A stretch of DNA of 64,000 nucleotides from Nectonema munidae (taxonomy: Eukaryota; Nematomorpha; Nectonematoida; Nectonematidae), in the NCBI GenBank assembly GCA_030549495.1, contig JAUIRK010000101.1, positions 310,001 through 374,000 on the forward strand. Direction: 5' to 3'. Positions 49,733 to 62,819 of this stretch are shown piece by piece (positions within the stretch are counted from its first letter, which is position 1; each line of letters opens with the position of its first letter). The notes beneath the pieces were generated by a model. It was not told where the DNA came from. It worked only from the letters and a program-made list of their open reading frames with translations, and searched no databases. The position numbers and the translations under genes were made by a program.

Positions 49733-50222
49733 ATGGCTTCGAAAATTACCCTTACTAACCCTTACATGTATAAAAATAAATTTTTGCAATTTATTCATGG
49801 CAAAATAATGTTAAAAATATGAAAACATAGGTAATTAGTGATTCTAAAAGACAAAATACAGATGTCGTATTCTCTGAAGACTTTTAACAAAATTGCAAAA
49901 AAATTAAATAGATTTCGGCCCCCTATAAGAAATTTCTGGATCTCAGTGACAGATTCAAGGGGCGGGCCTAATGGTCCTAGCCCCCCCCCCCCTATGAAAA
50001 ATGGCTTCGAAAATTACCCTTACTAATGTATACCATTACATGTATAAAAAATAAATTTTTGCAATTTATTCATGGCAAAATAATGTTAAAAATATGAAAA
50101 CATAGGTAATTAGTGATTCTAAAAGACATAATACAGCTGTCGTATTCTCTGAAGACTTTAGGAAAATTGCAAAAAAATTAAATAGATTTCCCCCCCCCCC
50201 CCCCCATAAGAAATTTCTGGAT
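49733..50222. repeat. 268-bp tandem duplication containing C runs
   Basis: The segment starting 'ATGGCTTCGAAAATTACCC' at 49733 recurs at 50001 and stays nearly identical to about 50222, including 'TTCATGGCAAAATAATG' and 'CTGTCGTATTCTCTGAAGAC'-like stretches. The copies differ by a handful of changes and by C-run length (a run lies at 49981-49992 and another at 50191-50206). The closing 'TTCTGGATCCGCCACT' resembles a hAT-type MITE right end. Confidence 0.88.
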
Positions 50223-50229
50223 CCGCCAC

Positions 50230-51340
50230 TCCATAATACTTATTATCCGTATATATACATAACGACCCTAAATTTTTTAAAAACGCAGTCTTGGGGCTCT
50301 ACCTCCACTTTGGAAGCTAAGGTGTTAGAAGATTGTGTTGGTTTATAATGAAGAAATTGTTAAATAAGCTGAAAGCTATTTAATTTTTTTTATGGAAAAA
50401 ATATTATACTCTGTCTACATACACTTTTGGACTTGTTTGGGTAATCTTACCTTTATTTTTTAAATATTTTAATAAGCTTTGTTGAGAATAACAAACGATA
50501 AATATAAATATCAAATAAAATTAATGAATAAATATAACTATTTCAAATTTCTAACATAATCGAATTAATGTTTTTTTAAGATGTTGTGAACTTACAAACC
50601 ACATTCTGAAGAAAATTACTAATAATATTTTTAAAAATAAGATGTGTACGTTATAATCCCAATTTTTGATTTAAAAAAGTAGGAAGCATGAAGAATATCA
50701 AATAGTGGAAAGTAAAAAAAAAAGTTATATACAATACTTGAAAAAATTATATACCAAAAATTAATTATTTGATAACTCTCTGAATAGATTTTTTCATTTT
50801 TTGTTCTCGATGTTACATCCAGGGCAAGAATAATAATAATTATAGAGATGCGTATTAATATTATAGAGATAGGTGCCACCATCACCCGTCAAACCCTAGA
50901 TGGATGGGCCAATAACAAGCCCATAACAGCCCTTTTGATAAAGCAAAACAAAGATTTCACTTAATTTAAAATATTGAACAGGGATCAAAAATAATAAATG
51001 TATATAGATATTAGGAGAAAGCAAAGGAGCAGAGCAATTGCAAGGTCTAGCCCGTGTAATACAGTTTTTATGTAGGAGCGGAAATTAAATTTGGCATCAT
51101 AAATGATCTTTTTGTTCATAACTAAGTGGAAAACTAAGAGGCCAAAGTTATTTTTATATATATTTTAACTATCTAACAATTTAATTAACTAACTAACCAA
51201 ACGAACAAGTGACCCAACCTCCTAGCTCTAACTATTCTTACCAATATTGTTTAACTTGCGGGAATAAAAGTCAAAATACTGATGTGTTCCTCAAATTGAC
51301 TCACATATAAATACGTCTACTCTACTTCTATAAATACGGT
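50230..51340. other. AT-rich DNA, nothing recognised
   Basis: No exon, repeat end or array recognised. Confidence 0.4.
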
Positions 51341-51346
51341 CAGCGC

Positions 51347-51464
51347 AGGACATTTCGTACCTAAGTTGTTTCGTAACAGAGATCCTAGTTTTGAACTAAT
51401 TAACGTACGAAATAACTTGGGTGAGAAATGTATTGGTTACGAAATGTCCTGAACTCCCTACTGC
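51347..51464. mobile_element. 118-bp inverted-repeat element, ends CAGGACATTTCGTA
   Basis: The left arm 'CAGGACATTTCGTACC' then 'AAGTTGTTTCGTAAC' is mirrored on the right by 'GTACGAAATAACTTGGG' then 'GGTTACGAAATGTCCTGA'. Each arm thus holds two copies of the word TTTCGTA. There is no coding region and no clear target duplication. Confidence 0.75.
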
Positions 51465-51897
51465 TCGGTATAATTTGTGATGCTGCAAAAAGTGAATATT
51501 TTGAAATTTCAAAGATAAAAATGGAGAGTTGGTTCTCTACTTATTCCAATTTAATTAATTAAATTCGTCTACAATACAAAAAGATTATACCAAGCCAACT
51601 TCTAGGCACAAAAGCACAAGTTGATTCAAAGATAGCTCAAACGTTGATTCATTGATAATTTTAGTTGGAAAGTGTAGTAAAGATTGTGAGTGTTAGCAAC
51701 ATATGTTATAATAATATAAAACAGATGTTTTAAGGCGAAAGATTAAACAAATAAATCAAGCCACTTTTTTGTCAAAAAAAGTTAGTGTTTAATTACATAA
51801 TAAGGAATCAAAGGGAAAAGACATTTAAAATCTTTTCCACCCCATGAACATGATCATCACAAGCACATAATAGTATCATCACCATCATCACCATCAC

Positions 51898-52373
<476 letters not shown>

Positions 52374-52389
52374 TGATAGTAATAGTACA

Positions 52390-53500
52390 CGTATCGAAAT
52401 AATTCTTTATATAATGCTATAAAATCGAATGCTACATTTTTTCATTTTCTCATAGCCGTTTCACATTGAGAAACTGGTCAACAACGTTCAAGCCTAATGC
52501 TCTTAAAAATCAATACCTGATAATCATTATTATTTAATTAAAAATCTTCACACTGGCTCTGTCGTCTCTTGGATGATGGCTTGACTACTACACACTATTA
52601 CTATTTCAAACAAGACGGCCATTACAAGCGAATACTAAATGATAATATTTCACTCTAAAGATATATATCATTACTGTGATCATGTGAACTGTAGTACCAA
52701 AACTACTTGATACCACTTTAAAATTTTAGAAAATGAATATTCATTATCATTATTTTTTAATGAGTAAGTAATTAGATCGAAGTTTTGCAGAGTTGAGCTC
52801 ATGCTCCACAAGGTGGCCATTATAACATTCGAAAGTGCCCTTTAAAAATCTTATCGACATATCCCTTATATGAGTAATGAATGGAAAACTAAAATTAGAG
52901 AAATTAGTCGAATATAATTTGATGATTATAAAGGCAGTATTAAAACACTTAAAAAACCCGACTCCGATTCCGAATTCTAATTCTTATCAGATATGGACTA
53001 CGACTCGGGCCACTATCCCTCTAAAATCTCTGACTCCTGACGCCGACTTCGCAACCCTCTTGTATATTTTTAAAGGAAATGGAATTATCAACCAACTTTA
53101 AAACGGAAATAAGAAAACGCTTTTATAAACGTAAGAACTGGTTGAACAAATTTCTGAATTTTAAGTTCGACCAGTTAAGTTAATGAAGAAAGTTAAAATA
53201 GTTAATTATTCGTTAATTGCTTTCTATTCAAAACGTACTGAAAAATTTTCGAAATAATTTTATTGATAAGGGAGATAGGAGATAAGGGAGAAGCAATATT
53301 AATCTTAGAATTTTTAATAAAAAAGTTGGCCAAACTCTAAAACGAGTTTCTCTGCATATGTAAGAAAATGAAAAAATAGGCTGGGCGTATGTTTTGCATG
53401 AATTCACTTGTTCTGATATCACTAAGTAAAAAGCCTCTCTTTTCTAATGTTTCAACATCATATGCCAAAAATTGATATATGATTGAAAAAATTATTCTCA
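52390..53500. other. Non-coding DNA with a GACTCC-family copy
   Basis: Bases 52955-53055 read 'ACCCGACTCCGATTCCGAAT', 'TCTTATCAGATATGGACTAC' and 'CTCTGACTCCTGACGCCGAC'. This is one of the clearest copies of the dispersed family. The rest is AT-rich without features. Confidence 0.6.
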
Positions 53501-53510
53501 TTGTATAGTA

Positions 53511-55752
53511 CAGTAGTACCTCGGTTTTCGAACGTCTTGGTACTCGTACAATTCGGTTTCGACCAAAAAAATTAGCTGAAATTGTTTCAGTTCGCGACCA
53601 AATGCTTAACAAGTGACGAACACATATTTAAAATAGTATTTATTTTGTTTATATTGGTGGAATATACATAACATTAACTGTATACATTCAATATTTATGG
53701 ATTAATTTTTACAAAAATTTTCTGACAATTTGTTTATATTTTAGATAAGGCCCTAATGGTGTATCCTAAAAAGAGTATACGTGACGGTGACAAGGGAAAG
53801 CAAAAAGCTATGAGAGTGATATTAGAACTGAAGAAAGAAATCTTAGCAAAATATGAGAATGGAGTTCGTGTTTCCGATCTTGCGTCGACGTATGGCAAAT
53901 CGACAATATCAACGTTTTTGAAAAATAGGGAGACTCTTAGAGCTGCTGATGTTGCAAAAGGATTTAAAGTGTTAAGTAAGCAAAGACGACATATAATTGA
54001 AGAAGTTAAGAAGTAATTGTTTGTGTTTATTAATGAGAAACAGTTGAAGAAAGGGAATAGTGTGAGTGAAGCATTCATCTGTGAAAAAGCGCTAAATATT
54101 TATGGCGATCTAGTTGATAAAGTCCCTGGTGCAAGTTCTAAAGGCTTGGCCTTTAAAGCAAGCAGAGGATGGTTCGAAAAGTTTAAGAAAAGAAGTGGAA
54201 TTCACGGTGTACTCAGGCATGGAGAGGCGGCAAGTTCAAACAAGGAAGGAGCAGAAAAGTTTAAAAAAGAATTCTGTGAATTCATAAAAACAGAAGGTTA
54301 TGTTCCACAACAGGTCTTGGAGAAGAAACACGTTTATTCTGGGAAAGTTGCCAAATCGCGCTTTTATAACTAAGGAGGAAAATACGTTGCCAAATCATAG
54401 ACCTATGAAAGACAGGTTGACGGTTGATGTGTGGTAGCGCTAGTGGAAATAATGAAGTCGCTTACTCACATAACCCTCGATTGTTTGAGCGAAATAATGA
54501 ATGAAAAGCAAATTGCCTGTAATGTGGAAGGCAAATAATGCAAAGGTTGGCTCACTCAGCAATTTTACACTGAGTAGATGCATAAAGTTTTTGCGCCAAT
54601 TGTGAAGAAATAGCTTCAGGAAAAAGGGCTGCCATTAAAATGCCTTTTGTTGCATGGCAATGCTCCCCCGTTCACCCTCCAGATTTGGAGGTGGATTTGG
54701 TCACTAAAAAAAAATCTAAAGATTCACTAAAGAGTTTGCTTTTATTCAAATTAGATTTTTCACCTAACATGACTCCGATATTACAGCCTCTCGACCAACA
54801 GGTGATCTCACATTTTAAGAAATTGTACACTAAAGGCTTGTATCGTAAGTGTTTTGAAATTACGAATAACCCTGAAATTTACTTTGAAGGAGTTTTGGAA
54901 AAAACCATTTCCATATCTTGAATTCTGTTTATCTCATTGACAGTGCATGGAAGCAAATGAGCACAAAACAATTGATTTGGTTTGGAAGAAACTATTGCCA
55001 GAATGTATAACAGAACGAGACTTTGATGGATTTGAGACAGACTCTGGTTTTGTTAGGCCTAGCCAAAAAATTGTTGATAATTCTATCATTCGTGATATTG
55101 TGACTATAGGGCAAAATATCGGATTGGAGATAGACGCTGATGCTATTGAAGAGCTTATGGAAGAACTAGCATTGAGCTAACTACAGGAGAACGCGAACAC
55201 CTTTAAAATGAAGAGAAAAATAAGTAATGAAAATGAAGAAAAAGAAGATGTCTCAAGTGCTCTAATTAAAGAAATGCTTTCTAAATGGATTAATCTGCAA
55301 AACTTTGCAGAAAAATATCACCCAGACACAGTGACACAGCGAACATGTTGAATGATGATGTGAGGGCTCATTTCAGAAAAATATTAAAGCGGCGACAAAA
55401 ACTGGACACATTTTTAGTGAAGAGGAAAGATACCTCAAAGCAAATTTCAACTGAGCCAAGGAGAGAAAGAGTAGTGATAGAAGATGAGGAACGTGATTTT
55501 CCAGAAGTAACTATGGAAGGGGCTTCTCTTTTAAGCTGTAACTTGCTCCATTATCAATTATGTCACGTATTGTGTGAATAAACATTTTGCTTTATTTCAT
55601 TTTAGAAATACTTTACAGTTGATTTGGCGATTGGGAACGGTTTATTTGGTTTTAAATCCTTTGTTATCGAAATAAATGAATAGGTATTCGACCAAATCGG
55701 TTTTCGAACACTTTGTAGGAACGAATTATGGTCGAAAAACGAGATAACACTG
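53511..55752 (+). mobile_element. Complete but decayed Tigger transposon with TA duplication
   Basis: The left end is 'CAGTAGTACCTCGGTTTTCG'. The right end reverse complements to 'CAGTGTTATCTCGTTTTTCG'. TA lies on both sides (53509-53510 and 55753-55754), as expected for Tc1/pogo-type insertion. Inside are transposase pieces in order: CENP-B-type DNA-binding region 'VSDLASTYGKSTISTFLKNR' (53756-54016), second DNA-binding region 'KASRGWFEKFKKRSGIHGVL' (54017-54373), the DDE part including 'MTPILQPLDQQVISHFKKLY' (54640-54921), and C-terminal pieces 'DGFETDSGFVRPSQKIVDNS' and 'FRKILKRRQKLDTFL' (to 55581). The frame is broken by several stops and shifts, so it is inactive. Of the Tigger copies here it has the best-preserved ends. 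Confidence 0.9.
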
Positions 55753-55759
55753 TATATGT

Positions 55760-56500
55760 TTTTCTTTATTTTCAATTGGAAAGAAACAAAGTTTGTCAAA
55801 TTAGTTTAGTAAATATTTCATCAAATTAACTAAATATAAGAGGAGTTACAGATACAAAGAGGCACACAATATACATCCCCTTTCCTTCATATAACGCATG
55901 ATAAACGCAATAAACTCACCCCTACTTTTAAAATATAATTTTAAAAATTTATCCAATAAAATTGATTTATTTCTTCATTGAAGTTAAATTTAAGAGAAGA
56001 ATTATCAAAAATATTCAGGACTGGAGCACTATCATCTGTTTCACATCTCCAAATTTTGCCACGTATTAACATTTTTACCCTTCTCGCCCGTTCTTAAACA
56101 ACCATTCGTCTATCCCCCAAAAGTGGGTATTAGATCTAAGTCTCTTAACCAGTAGGAGTTATATAATAGTAAGGAGCAGATACCTTTTGCTCCAAAATTA
56201 AAAAGTCGCATTTCTTAAACGCCTATAAATGGGCCTGAGCTTTTACCACAAGAGAGAAATATATCAAATGACAAGTACGATAAAATCTCTAGTTAGTGAA
56301 AATCTCTGAACAGAGATTACTTCAACAAATAAGCAACTATTTTAATTTTCTTCATTAACTGGTCTAACTTAAAATTGATATATTTATTCAAACAATTCTT
56401 AACTTTATAAAAGAGTTCTTAGATTTCGGTATCGCAAAGCGAAGCTAACTATTATTTTTCACAAAATCCAAAAATTGCAAAAATAAAAGTAGAATCTCAT
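55760..56500. other. AT-rich DNA, nothing recognised
   Basis: No exon or repeat end was recognised before the GAA microsatellite. Confidence 0.4.
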
Positions 56501-56501
56501 A

Positions 56502-56502
<1 letters not shown>

Positions 56503-56532
<30 letters not shown>

Positions 56533-56542
56533 AAGAAGAAGA
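56503..56542. repeat. (GAA)n microsatellite, about 13 units
   Basis: Forty bases of perfect AAG/GAA repeat. Confidence 0.97.
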
Positions 56543-56869
56543 ACAATTCCCTTCGATAATAAACAAATAGTATGTGTGAAAACACATTAAGAAATATAAA
56601 AAAATAAAAAGTTACATTCTACATTGAGTATGGATAGTTTGTTAACACAGCTACTGGTCAGTTCAAACCTCATGGTTTGAATACCAAAGTGGAACTGATG
56701 AGGCTTCAATAGCCGAAACCGGTCTTTCACACAGTGTACGCTTAGTGATGATGATCAAAATACAATAGAACTTACAATTTCTAGTTATTTCATAAACTTA
56801 ACGGAATTCTTGAGACAAATTTTTTTCAAAATTCAAATCGTCTCGCATTGAAGAGTGTATTGTGAGTAG

Positions 56870-58560
56870 TAGAGATGTATCGGATGTGAAATATTTTGTA
56901 TCCGTGGATGCGAATGCGGATATCACATTTGACATCCTAGCCGATGTGAATATCATGATTACTATCCTAAGTAAACGGAAGTTTTATACATCTTAAAAAT
57001 TTAGAGAGATGTCAATGCATTTGTGTTATCATAAAGAAAAACGTATCAAAAAAATTTTGGATAAAGTAAAAATTCAAAAATTCTGAAAAAAAACTTTAAA
57101 AAAAGAAAAATGATTGAAAATTGCGGATGCGGATGTTGAATGCTAAATGATTCGCGGATGAGGATGTAAAAAAAATGTGAAATTTTTTGATGCTAGCCAT
57201 TTTTTCCTTTGCACGATGATTTGTCCAGCATGGACCTCGGCCAAATTTTTGACTTTGTTACTGGTTTAATATATGTCAGTTTAAATACACTAGATTGATT
57301 TTTTATTATGCTATTAGAATTATCTATGTAGCGAGATATAAACTAACTTTTTTGTTTCAAAATTAGATTTTTGAATCAAACCTATTTAAATTTTTTAATA
57401 AAATTATCAGAAAACGAAAGTACGAAAATGAAGATAGAAACTTTCAAGAAAAAAGGATTGAAAATTATGATTTTATTGATAAAAAAATTATTGATAGTAA
57501 TAGGAAGACATTGTCTGATACATTCAAAACATGACAAACAATTTGCGCCGACATTACGAAACAAATCGTCTCAACTTTTCAGCTCAATATCATCCACCCA
57601 ATTCAAAATTACGAAAAGAGGATCTTAAATCCCTGGAATCTGTTTTATAAGCACCAAGGACTCTTAACTTCCTTTAATCGCGAGAATGACACAATAAACG
57701 AAGTTGGTTTTTTCTTAGCTTGAAATATTCCTCTCGCTAAACATCCATTTAAAAAACTTGGAAGAATTTATTAAAATTTTGGATGCAATTAATATAAAAG
57801 TGCGAAAATTGATAGCGCAGGTTTGCATGTCACACACGAAAACTGAACGTTGTATTGGTGCAATTAGTAAAAATGTTGCAAATAATTCCATATGTAATTT
57901 GAAATTGTACAGTCTCTCTTATTATTATTAACGAGTCTGCAGACATTCAGAATGTTCAAGAATTGAGCATTTCCATACGCTATGTGCATTCATCCAGGCG
58001 TAAATGTGAAAGTTTTATCCTAACAAAATGCGATTCAGATGATGATGATGATAGAAATGCGAATGAAGTAATGAATATGCTCAAAAAACTTAGCAACAGC
58101 CATGTCGCCAGACTCTTAATCCAGGGGGAACTGATTTTAATGAGGCCTGGACTATAAAGAATGTGTATATATTTGTATATATTAAAGAAGTTTTCAAGTG
58201 GGGAAAATAAATTCAGGAGGGGGTCAGCCACCCTCTTCCTATAGACAGACCTGCTTGGCAATAAACGTTTAGATGTTGCAATTGACGGAGCGGCTCCATT
58301 GGTGGGAAAAACGCTATTAATGATGACAAAATTCCACGTTCCTTGCCACTTCATTGTTTAATTCACTGTAAGGATCTCATAGTGAAGTACTTCAGAGTTC
58401 AGATACTAAAATGTGTTTAAGATTGTTTTGTAGATTGTGAAGTCAATTAAAACAAATGCTAAAATACGCCGCTATTTCAAAAACTTTTTAGAGAAACTTC
58501 GAGTAAATGACGAAAACGATTAATTATATGTTATGTGACTTGTAGAAATTTGCTATTACA
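56870..58560 (+). pseudogene. Old hAT transposase remnant (ZBED5/GTF2IRD2-like)
   Basis: Scattered plus-strand pieces appear in the expected order. They are 'NIPLAKHPFKKLGR' (about 57725), 'AIDGAAPLVGKTLLMMTKF' (about 58275), 'HVPCHFIV' followed by an 'H.kdLi.KYFrvqiLkcV'-like stretch, and 'KNFLEKLRVNDEND' (about 58485). This order matches the catalytic part of ZBED5/GTF2IRD2-type hAT transposases. Many stops show great age. Repeated 'gcggatg' words at 56905-57175 may be its subterminal region, with 'AGAGATGTATCGGATG' (56869) as a possible left end. Confidence 0.55.
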
Positions 58561-58820
58561 TTAAATAAAAGTTTTGAATTTGTGTATCTACGTGTGACTC
58601 CTTATAAAATATATAAAACCGGCTTGGCCTACAACTAATTCATTACTTATGTCTAGATTTTATTATTTTTGCTTAAGATAAATTAGTTTAATTCAAAAAA
58701 TGTAAACCTTTTTGCGTTTCAAAATTTATAGCCGATATTGCTACATGGTGTATGTTTTTAAATTTTAGAACTTCTCCTATATTAGTGGCTTTTAGTTTAA
58801 AAAGATAGTGTACTGAAGAT

Positions 58821-58865
58821 CAGTGGTGGATTTAGAGGAAATGAGTGGTGTTTGGGCGATCGACC
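58821..58865 (+). mobile_element. Solitary hAT-type MITE end
   Basis: 'CAGTGGTGGATTTAGAGGAA' closely resembles the left end of the MITE at 18799. No right end or repeat of the preceding 8 bases (CTGAAGAT) was found downstream. Confidence 0.4.
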
Positions 58866-59040
58866 TCTTCATTCCTATTTTAAGCATATGAGTGCATAAT
58901 TCGAACAAGATTAGTTTCATTTTCTGAAAGTGTTGTACTTCACATCCTTAAGATGATAAGAGTAGATATTTTTTATGAAAACAATGCTTTTTTAAATATT
59001 GGGAGAAAATTCATTTTAGAAAAAAAATTTTAAAATCGTC

Positions 59041-59187
59041 AGGAGCCGGGAGTAAGTTTTCTTCGGGGAACTTTTATATCTGCACTGATGAACTTTTTAT
59101 GATAAGTCGATGGCATCGCCGGGATTCGAACCCAAAGGCTTTGGATCCGTAGGCGACGACTCTACCTATCAGCCCACCAGCCCAGCA
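59041..59187 (-). repeat. tRNA-derived SINE-like sequence (pseudo-tRNA head)
   Basis: On the minus strand the B-box 'GGGTTCGAATCCC' (59121-59133) follows an A-box-like 'TGGGCTGATAGGTAGAG' (about 59160-59178) and an anticodon-arm-like 'CCTACGGATCCAAAG'. The T stem can form with wobble pairs, but the acceptor pairs at only about three of seven positions, so a functional tRNA is unlikely. A non-tRNA tail follows down to about 59041. Confidence 0.6.
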
Positions 59188-59189
59188 AA

Positions 59190-60540
59190 AAAGAATTTTG
59201 ATAGTTATTTGGTTAGAGAGTAGAGACCACACTAAGACAATTATTATCAGAGTGACACTTTACTGCTTAAAATTAAATTTGGGTATATAAGAAAAAAAGA
59301 ATATGAAATTTTGAAAAATAGCATACCTAATCATATTAATTTTTTTTTCAATAAAAAATAAATCTATAAAACATTATTTATGACTTTTTAAAAAATATAT
59401 TTTTAATTATAAAAATATATCTTTTCACTTTCATAAATACTTGTTTTGCATATTTGCAAGCTATAATTATAAATTTAGCCATTTGAGAAACTTTAGGCTC
59501 TCGTAAAAATTGTAGGATGATGGAAATATCCTTTTTGCAATTACACTACTGTTCAACGAATCATTCGCTTTCGAAACAAAATGAGCTCATTTGTAAATGG
59601 TTGACATCACTAAAAATAATGGCTAGAACAGTTCATTAACTCTATTTTTCAAAATATACCATACTTTTAAAGTGGGAATTATTGCTATTTAAAAATTGTG
59701 CTAAAAATTGAGTTATGTTTTTTACCGCAATAAATGTCCATATGAGAAGAAACGTCTCTTGTAGTTGACAGCCAAAAAAAAGTATACCGTTGTTTAGTAT
59801 CTTCTTTAAAAGAAGGTTTATCAAAGAAAAAAATTGATAAACTAGGAAATAAGTGAATATTGCAATATCTCTCTGCTATTTGTCCAGTACCACACGCTCA
59901 AGGGTTTCTATTTTCTGAAGCTACTAGTAAACTATAACTAAATGCAGATTGCTTATTGATTCATCTGAACATAAATCTTAAAAGGTGTATTGCTAAATAA
60001 CGAAAATAAAAAGCGTCGATTCCTATTCCTTACCTACCACAAACGAATGAAACATGTAAAAACTTGAAATAGATGTTAAAGTGCGTAAATGCTCAAAAGC
60101 ATAAAAGGAATATTTGTGGAGATTTAAAATATATTGCCCTTATGATTGGAATACATATTGAATATCCAAAATATTGTGTTTATGTGTGAGTAGGTTAGTC
60201 CGCCAAAAATACTACATTGCAGCAAAAAAACCTACTACCTATACAAACTTCGAAAAATGGTAAAAGAAAGTTCAAAATTGTTGATTCGTTGAATCAAATA
60301 AAATATGTTTACCACCTTTACACATGAAACTCGGATGGTGAAGAATTTTATTAAAGCAATCAAGGAGGGTGATAATGGATTTAAATATCTGGAAATAAAA
60401 TTTAGCTGTAGAATATCTTATTTTTGCCAAAAAAATAAATAAGTAAAAGGATGTGTAAAATGATTCTGAAAATTCATTTTTTGAATTCGCATTTGAATTT
60501 TTGCTAAAAAAAGGAACTCACAAATGCTAGCAGATTTTTT
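59190..60540. other. AT-rich DNA, nothing recognised
   Basis: No exon, array or repeat end recognised. Confidence 0.4.
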
Positions 60541-60549
60541 GGAGAGTAA

Positions 60550-60706
60550 CAAGGTTTGGGGAGTGGAAGGGAAAATATTCGATGCCGATTCCGACTTCTA
60601 GCACTTACAAAAATGCGACTCCGGCTTCCGATTTAAATACTTAAAGCTGTCTTCGGCTCCTATCCCTATAAAGTTTCGCACTCCGACTCCCCCCTTCCCC
60701 AAACCT
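60550..60706. mobile_element. GACTCC-family repeat with hAT-like ends and near-TSD
   Basis: The left end 'CAAGGTTTGGGGAGTGGAAG' is mirrored by the right 'CTTCCCCAAACCT'. The flanks GAGAGTAA (60542-60549) and GAAAGTAA (60707-60714) match at seven of eight bases. The interior is the GACTCC repeat ('GATTCCGACTTC', 'ATGCGACTCCGGCTTCCG', 'CGCACTCCGACTCC'). This copy suggests that the dispersed GACTCC family is a hAT-type MITE. Confidence 0.68.
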
Positions 60707-60714
60707 GAAAGTAA

Positions 60715-62155
60715 TAAAAGACACTTTGTCAATAACCCATGACCAATTAATTGAACTTTAAGATTATTATCAGTTGTTACTTAGAACAATACTTAAATTT
60801 GGAATATCTTAAAAAATATAGCTAATCAAAAAATTGAATGCGTTATTTGAGTTCAGCTCATTAGAAACAAATATTGATTTAAAAAAAAATTGGTGAAAAG
60901 TATTATTAAAAATGGGCGAATGTCGTACACTCTTTCTTCTAGATTCGCCCCTGTTTCACGTGATTAGCACTGGTAGCGAGGAATTTGAATCAAATGACCA
61001 AAGAAATTTTAGAGGAAGCGAGTGTGGCACAAGAAACTTTTGTCCAAATGTGAGCACAGAGAAATATGAAACATTTATTCTGAGCGAGCAAGACACAACA
61101 GAGAAATTTTCTTAGCGACGGCCCGCCTCCTACGCCTCCCCTCTGCCTACGCCATTGCACGTAATTTCAGAAAGTTGTTGCTTAAAGAAATTGAAGCGAA
61201 AACGCTAAAAAATGAAAAAGACAATACCCCTTGGCTTTTATTATGTGTCAGTATAAACTTTTCAATTGAGAATTACAAAATGAAAAGTAGAGACATCGAC
61301 AGAGTGAAAAATGAAAAGTAAATAAAAGAGAGAAAAGAAGAAGCTTACAAAAAGAGGTTTGATTTAAAAGAATTGGAGAGTGTGCTGGAAGGCTGGTTCT
61401 TCATAATTATTAAAAGAGCATGCATATATGATCGCGTGTCTAAAAAAGCTCAAAAATCGAAATCCGGTCAATAAGAGAGTTTTCATGTGCGAGCAAGAGT
61501 TAAAACAAACATCACAGACGCATAACATCACCACTATTCATCCTCACGATGATTCTTCATTATTCCTCACATTTTCCCCGCCAAGATCAATACGTATCGA
61601 TGAAATGATGTGATTGGTGTGTGGTGTGCGTTATATGAAATGTAAGTGCGCATGTCTCATACATAGATTATATATAGAGATAGACAACATCACCACTACA
61701 TGCTTGAACAGTATGAAGTGATGATGGCTTAGATGGCGTTTGCATAAGGAGGAGAGAGAGACTGCAGGGAAATGAAAAATTTAATTATAAGTTGTCTGCA
61801 ATTTCATTTCACCACTTTTTATTTAAAAAACTATTTGAATAATAGGATAAACGAAAACTTAATTACTGATTCCACCAGCACACATGTGAGTGTGATGGGA
61901 AATGGATGTGAATATGATACTTTTAAGTGATTTCAAAAAGTTGAATCTTAAATAAAGTTCAACTAAAAATTTAAGAGTGAGTTTGTTCATGAGAATTTCT
62001 TCATGCAGAGCGTGAACACGTGATAGAAGGAAGTGAATGATGCAAACATGAGACATGGACACATTATCTCTCCTTGTGTTGAAATTTCTGAAAACAAAGT
62101 TTGAACAGATGTAGTCTACACGTGACTTTTTTGAAAAACTTACTCTAACAGAGAG
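60715..62155. other. Non-coding DNA, nothing firm
   Basis: 61115-61160 ('cggcccgcctcctacgcc' ... 'cctacgccattgcac') resembles the right end of a 'GGCGTAGC'-type hAT MITE; its left end is unclear. A purine-rich stretch follows at 61300-61385. No exon was recognised. Confidence 0.4.
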
Positions 62156-62162
62156 GGTGCCA

Positions 62163-62657
62163 GGTCAAAACGCCCGAAAATAATAATTCAGGCGTTACTA
62201 TTTTTGAAGTTTATTCTATTTGGACAGTTTTCAAAACGGTCGATTTGACACGAAATGATAGTGATCAATTTGACTTGAAAGATAAAAATGATCATACAAA
62301 AATACATTATTTCTTTGGTTTGAAAAACAATTAAACTACCAATTTAAACGGAAATTTTGTTTGAAACCAGAAAAGATGTGACTAAACAGGAAAACAAGAA
62401 AATAAATAATTTCTGATTTTGGTTCAAAATCTCATGAGTAGTTCGATTCGATAAGATTGATAAATTTGGAATCTTGTATCTGTTTTTTATGCATGTGAAA
62501 CAACCAAGGGTTAAATTTAACATATTCTTAAAAAAATATATAAGATAATAATTGGAAAAAAAGTAGATACAAGAAAAATCTTAAATTTTTAAATATTTTT
62601 TGTAGATTCAATTTCAGACGTTCTTGTATCGGGTGTTTTGGTATCGGGCGTTTTGAC
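62163..62657. mobile_element. Inverted-repeat element, ends GTCAAAACGCCCGA
   Basis: 'GTCAAAACGCCCGA' at 62164 is exactly inverted at 62644-62657. The right arm adds a second, decayed copy ('tatcgggtgttttgg'). AACAGAGA left (about 62148) and AACAGAAA right (62665-62672) could be an 8-bp duplication with one change, placing the true ends 8-15 bases outside the arms. It has no coding region. Confidence 0.7.
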
Positions 62658-62819
62658 TAGAATTCAACAGAAAGATACAAAATATTTGAACATTAAAATT
62701 ATATTCAATTTTTTTATGGCGCGGTGTGAATGTGATTAAGTTTTTCCATTTAAAATACGAATGTTTTAAATTTTGGATAAACTGTTGATTCGTAATTTTA
62801 ACTCCATTTAAATAAAATA

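Noticed and set aside
59111-59187. A functional tRNA gene on the minus strand
   Set aside because: Only about three of seven acceptor pairs form and the anticodon stem is poor.
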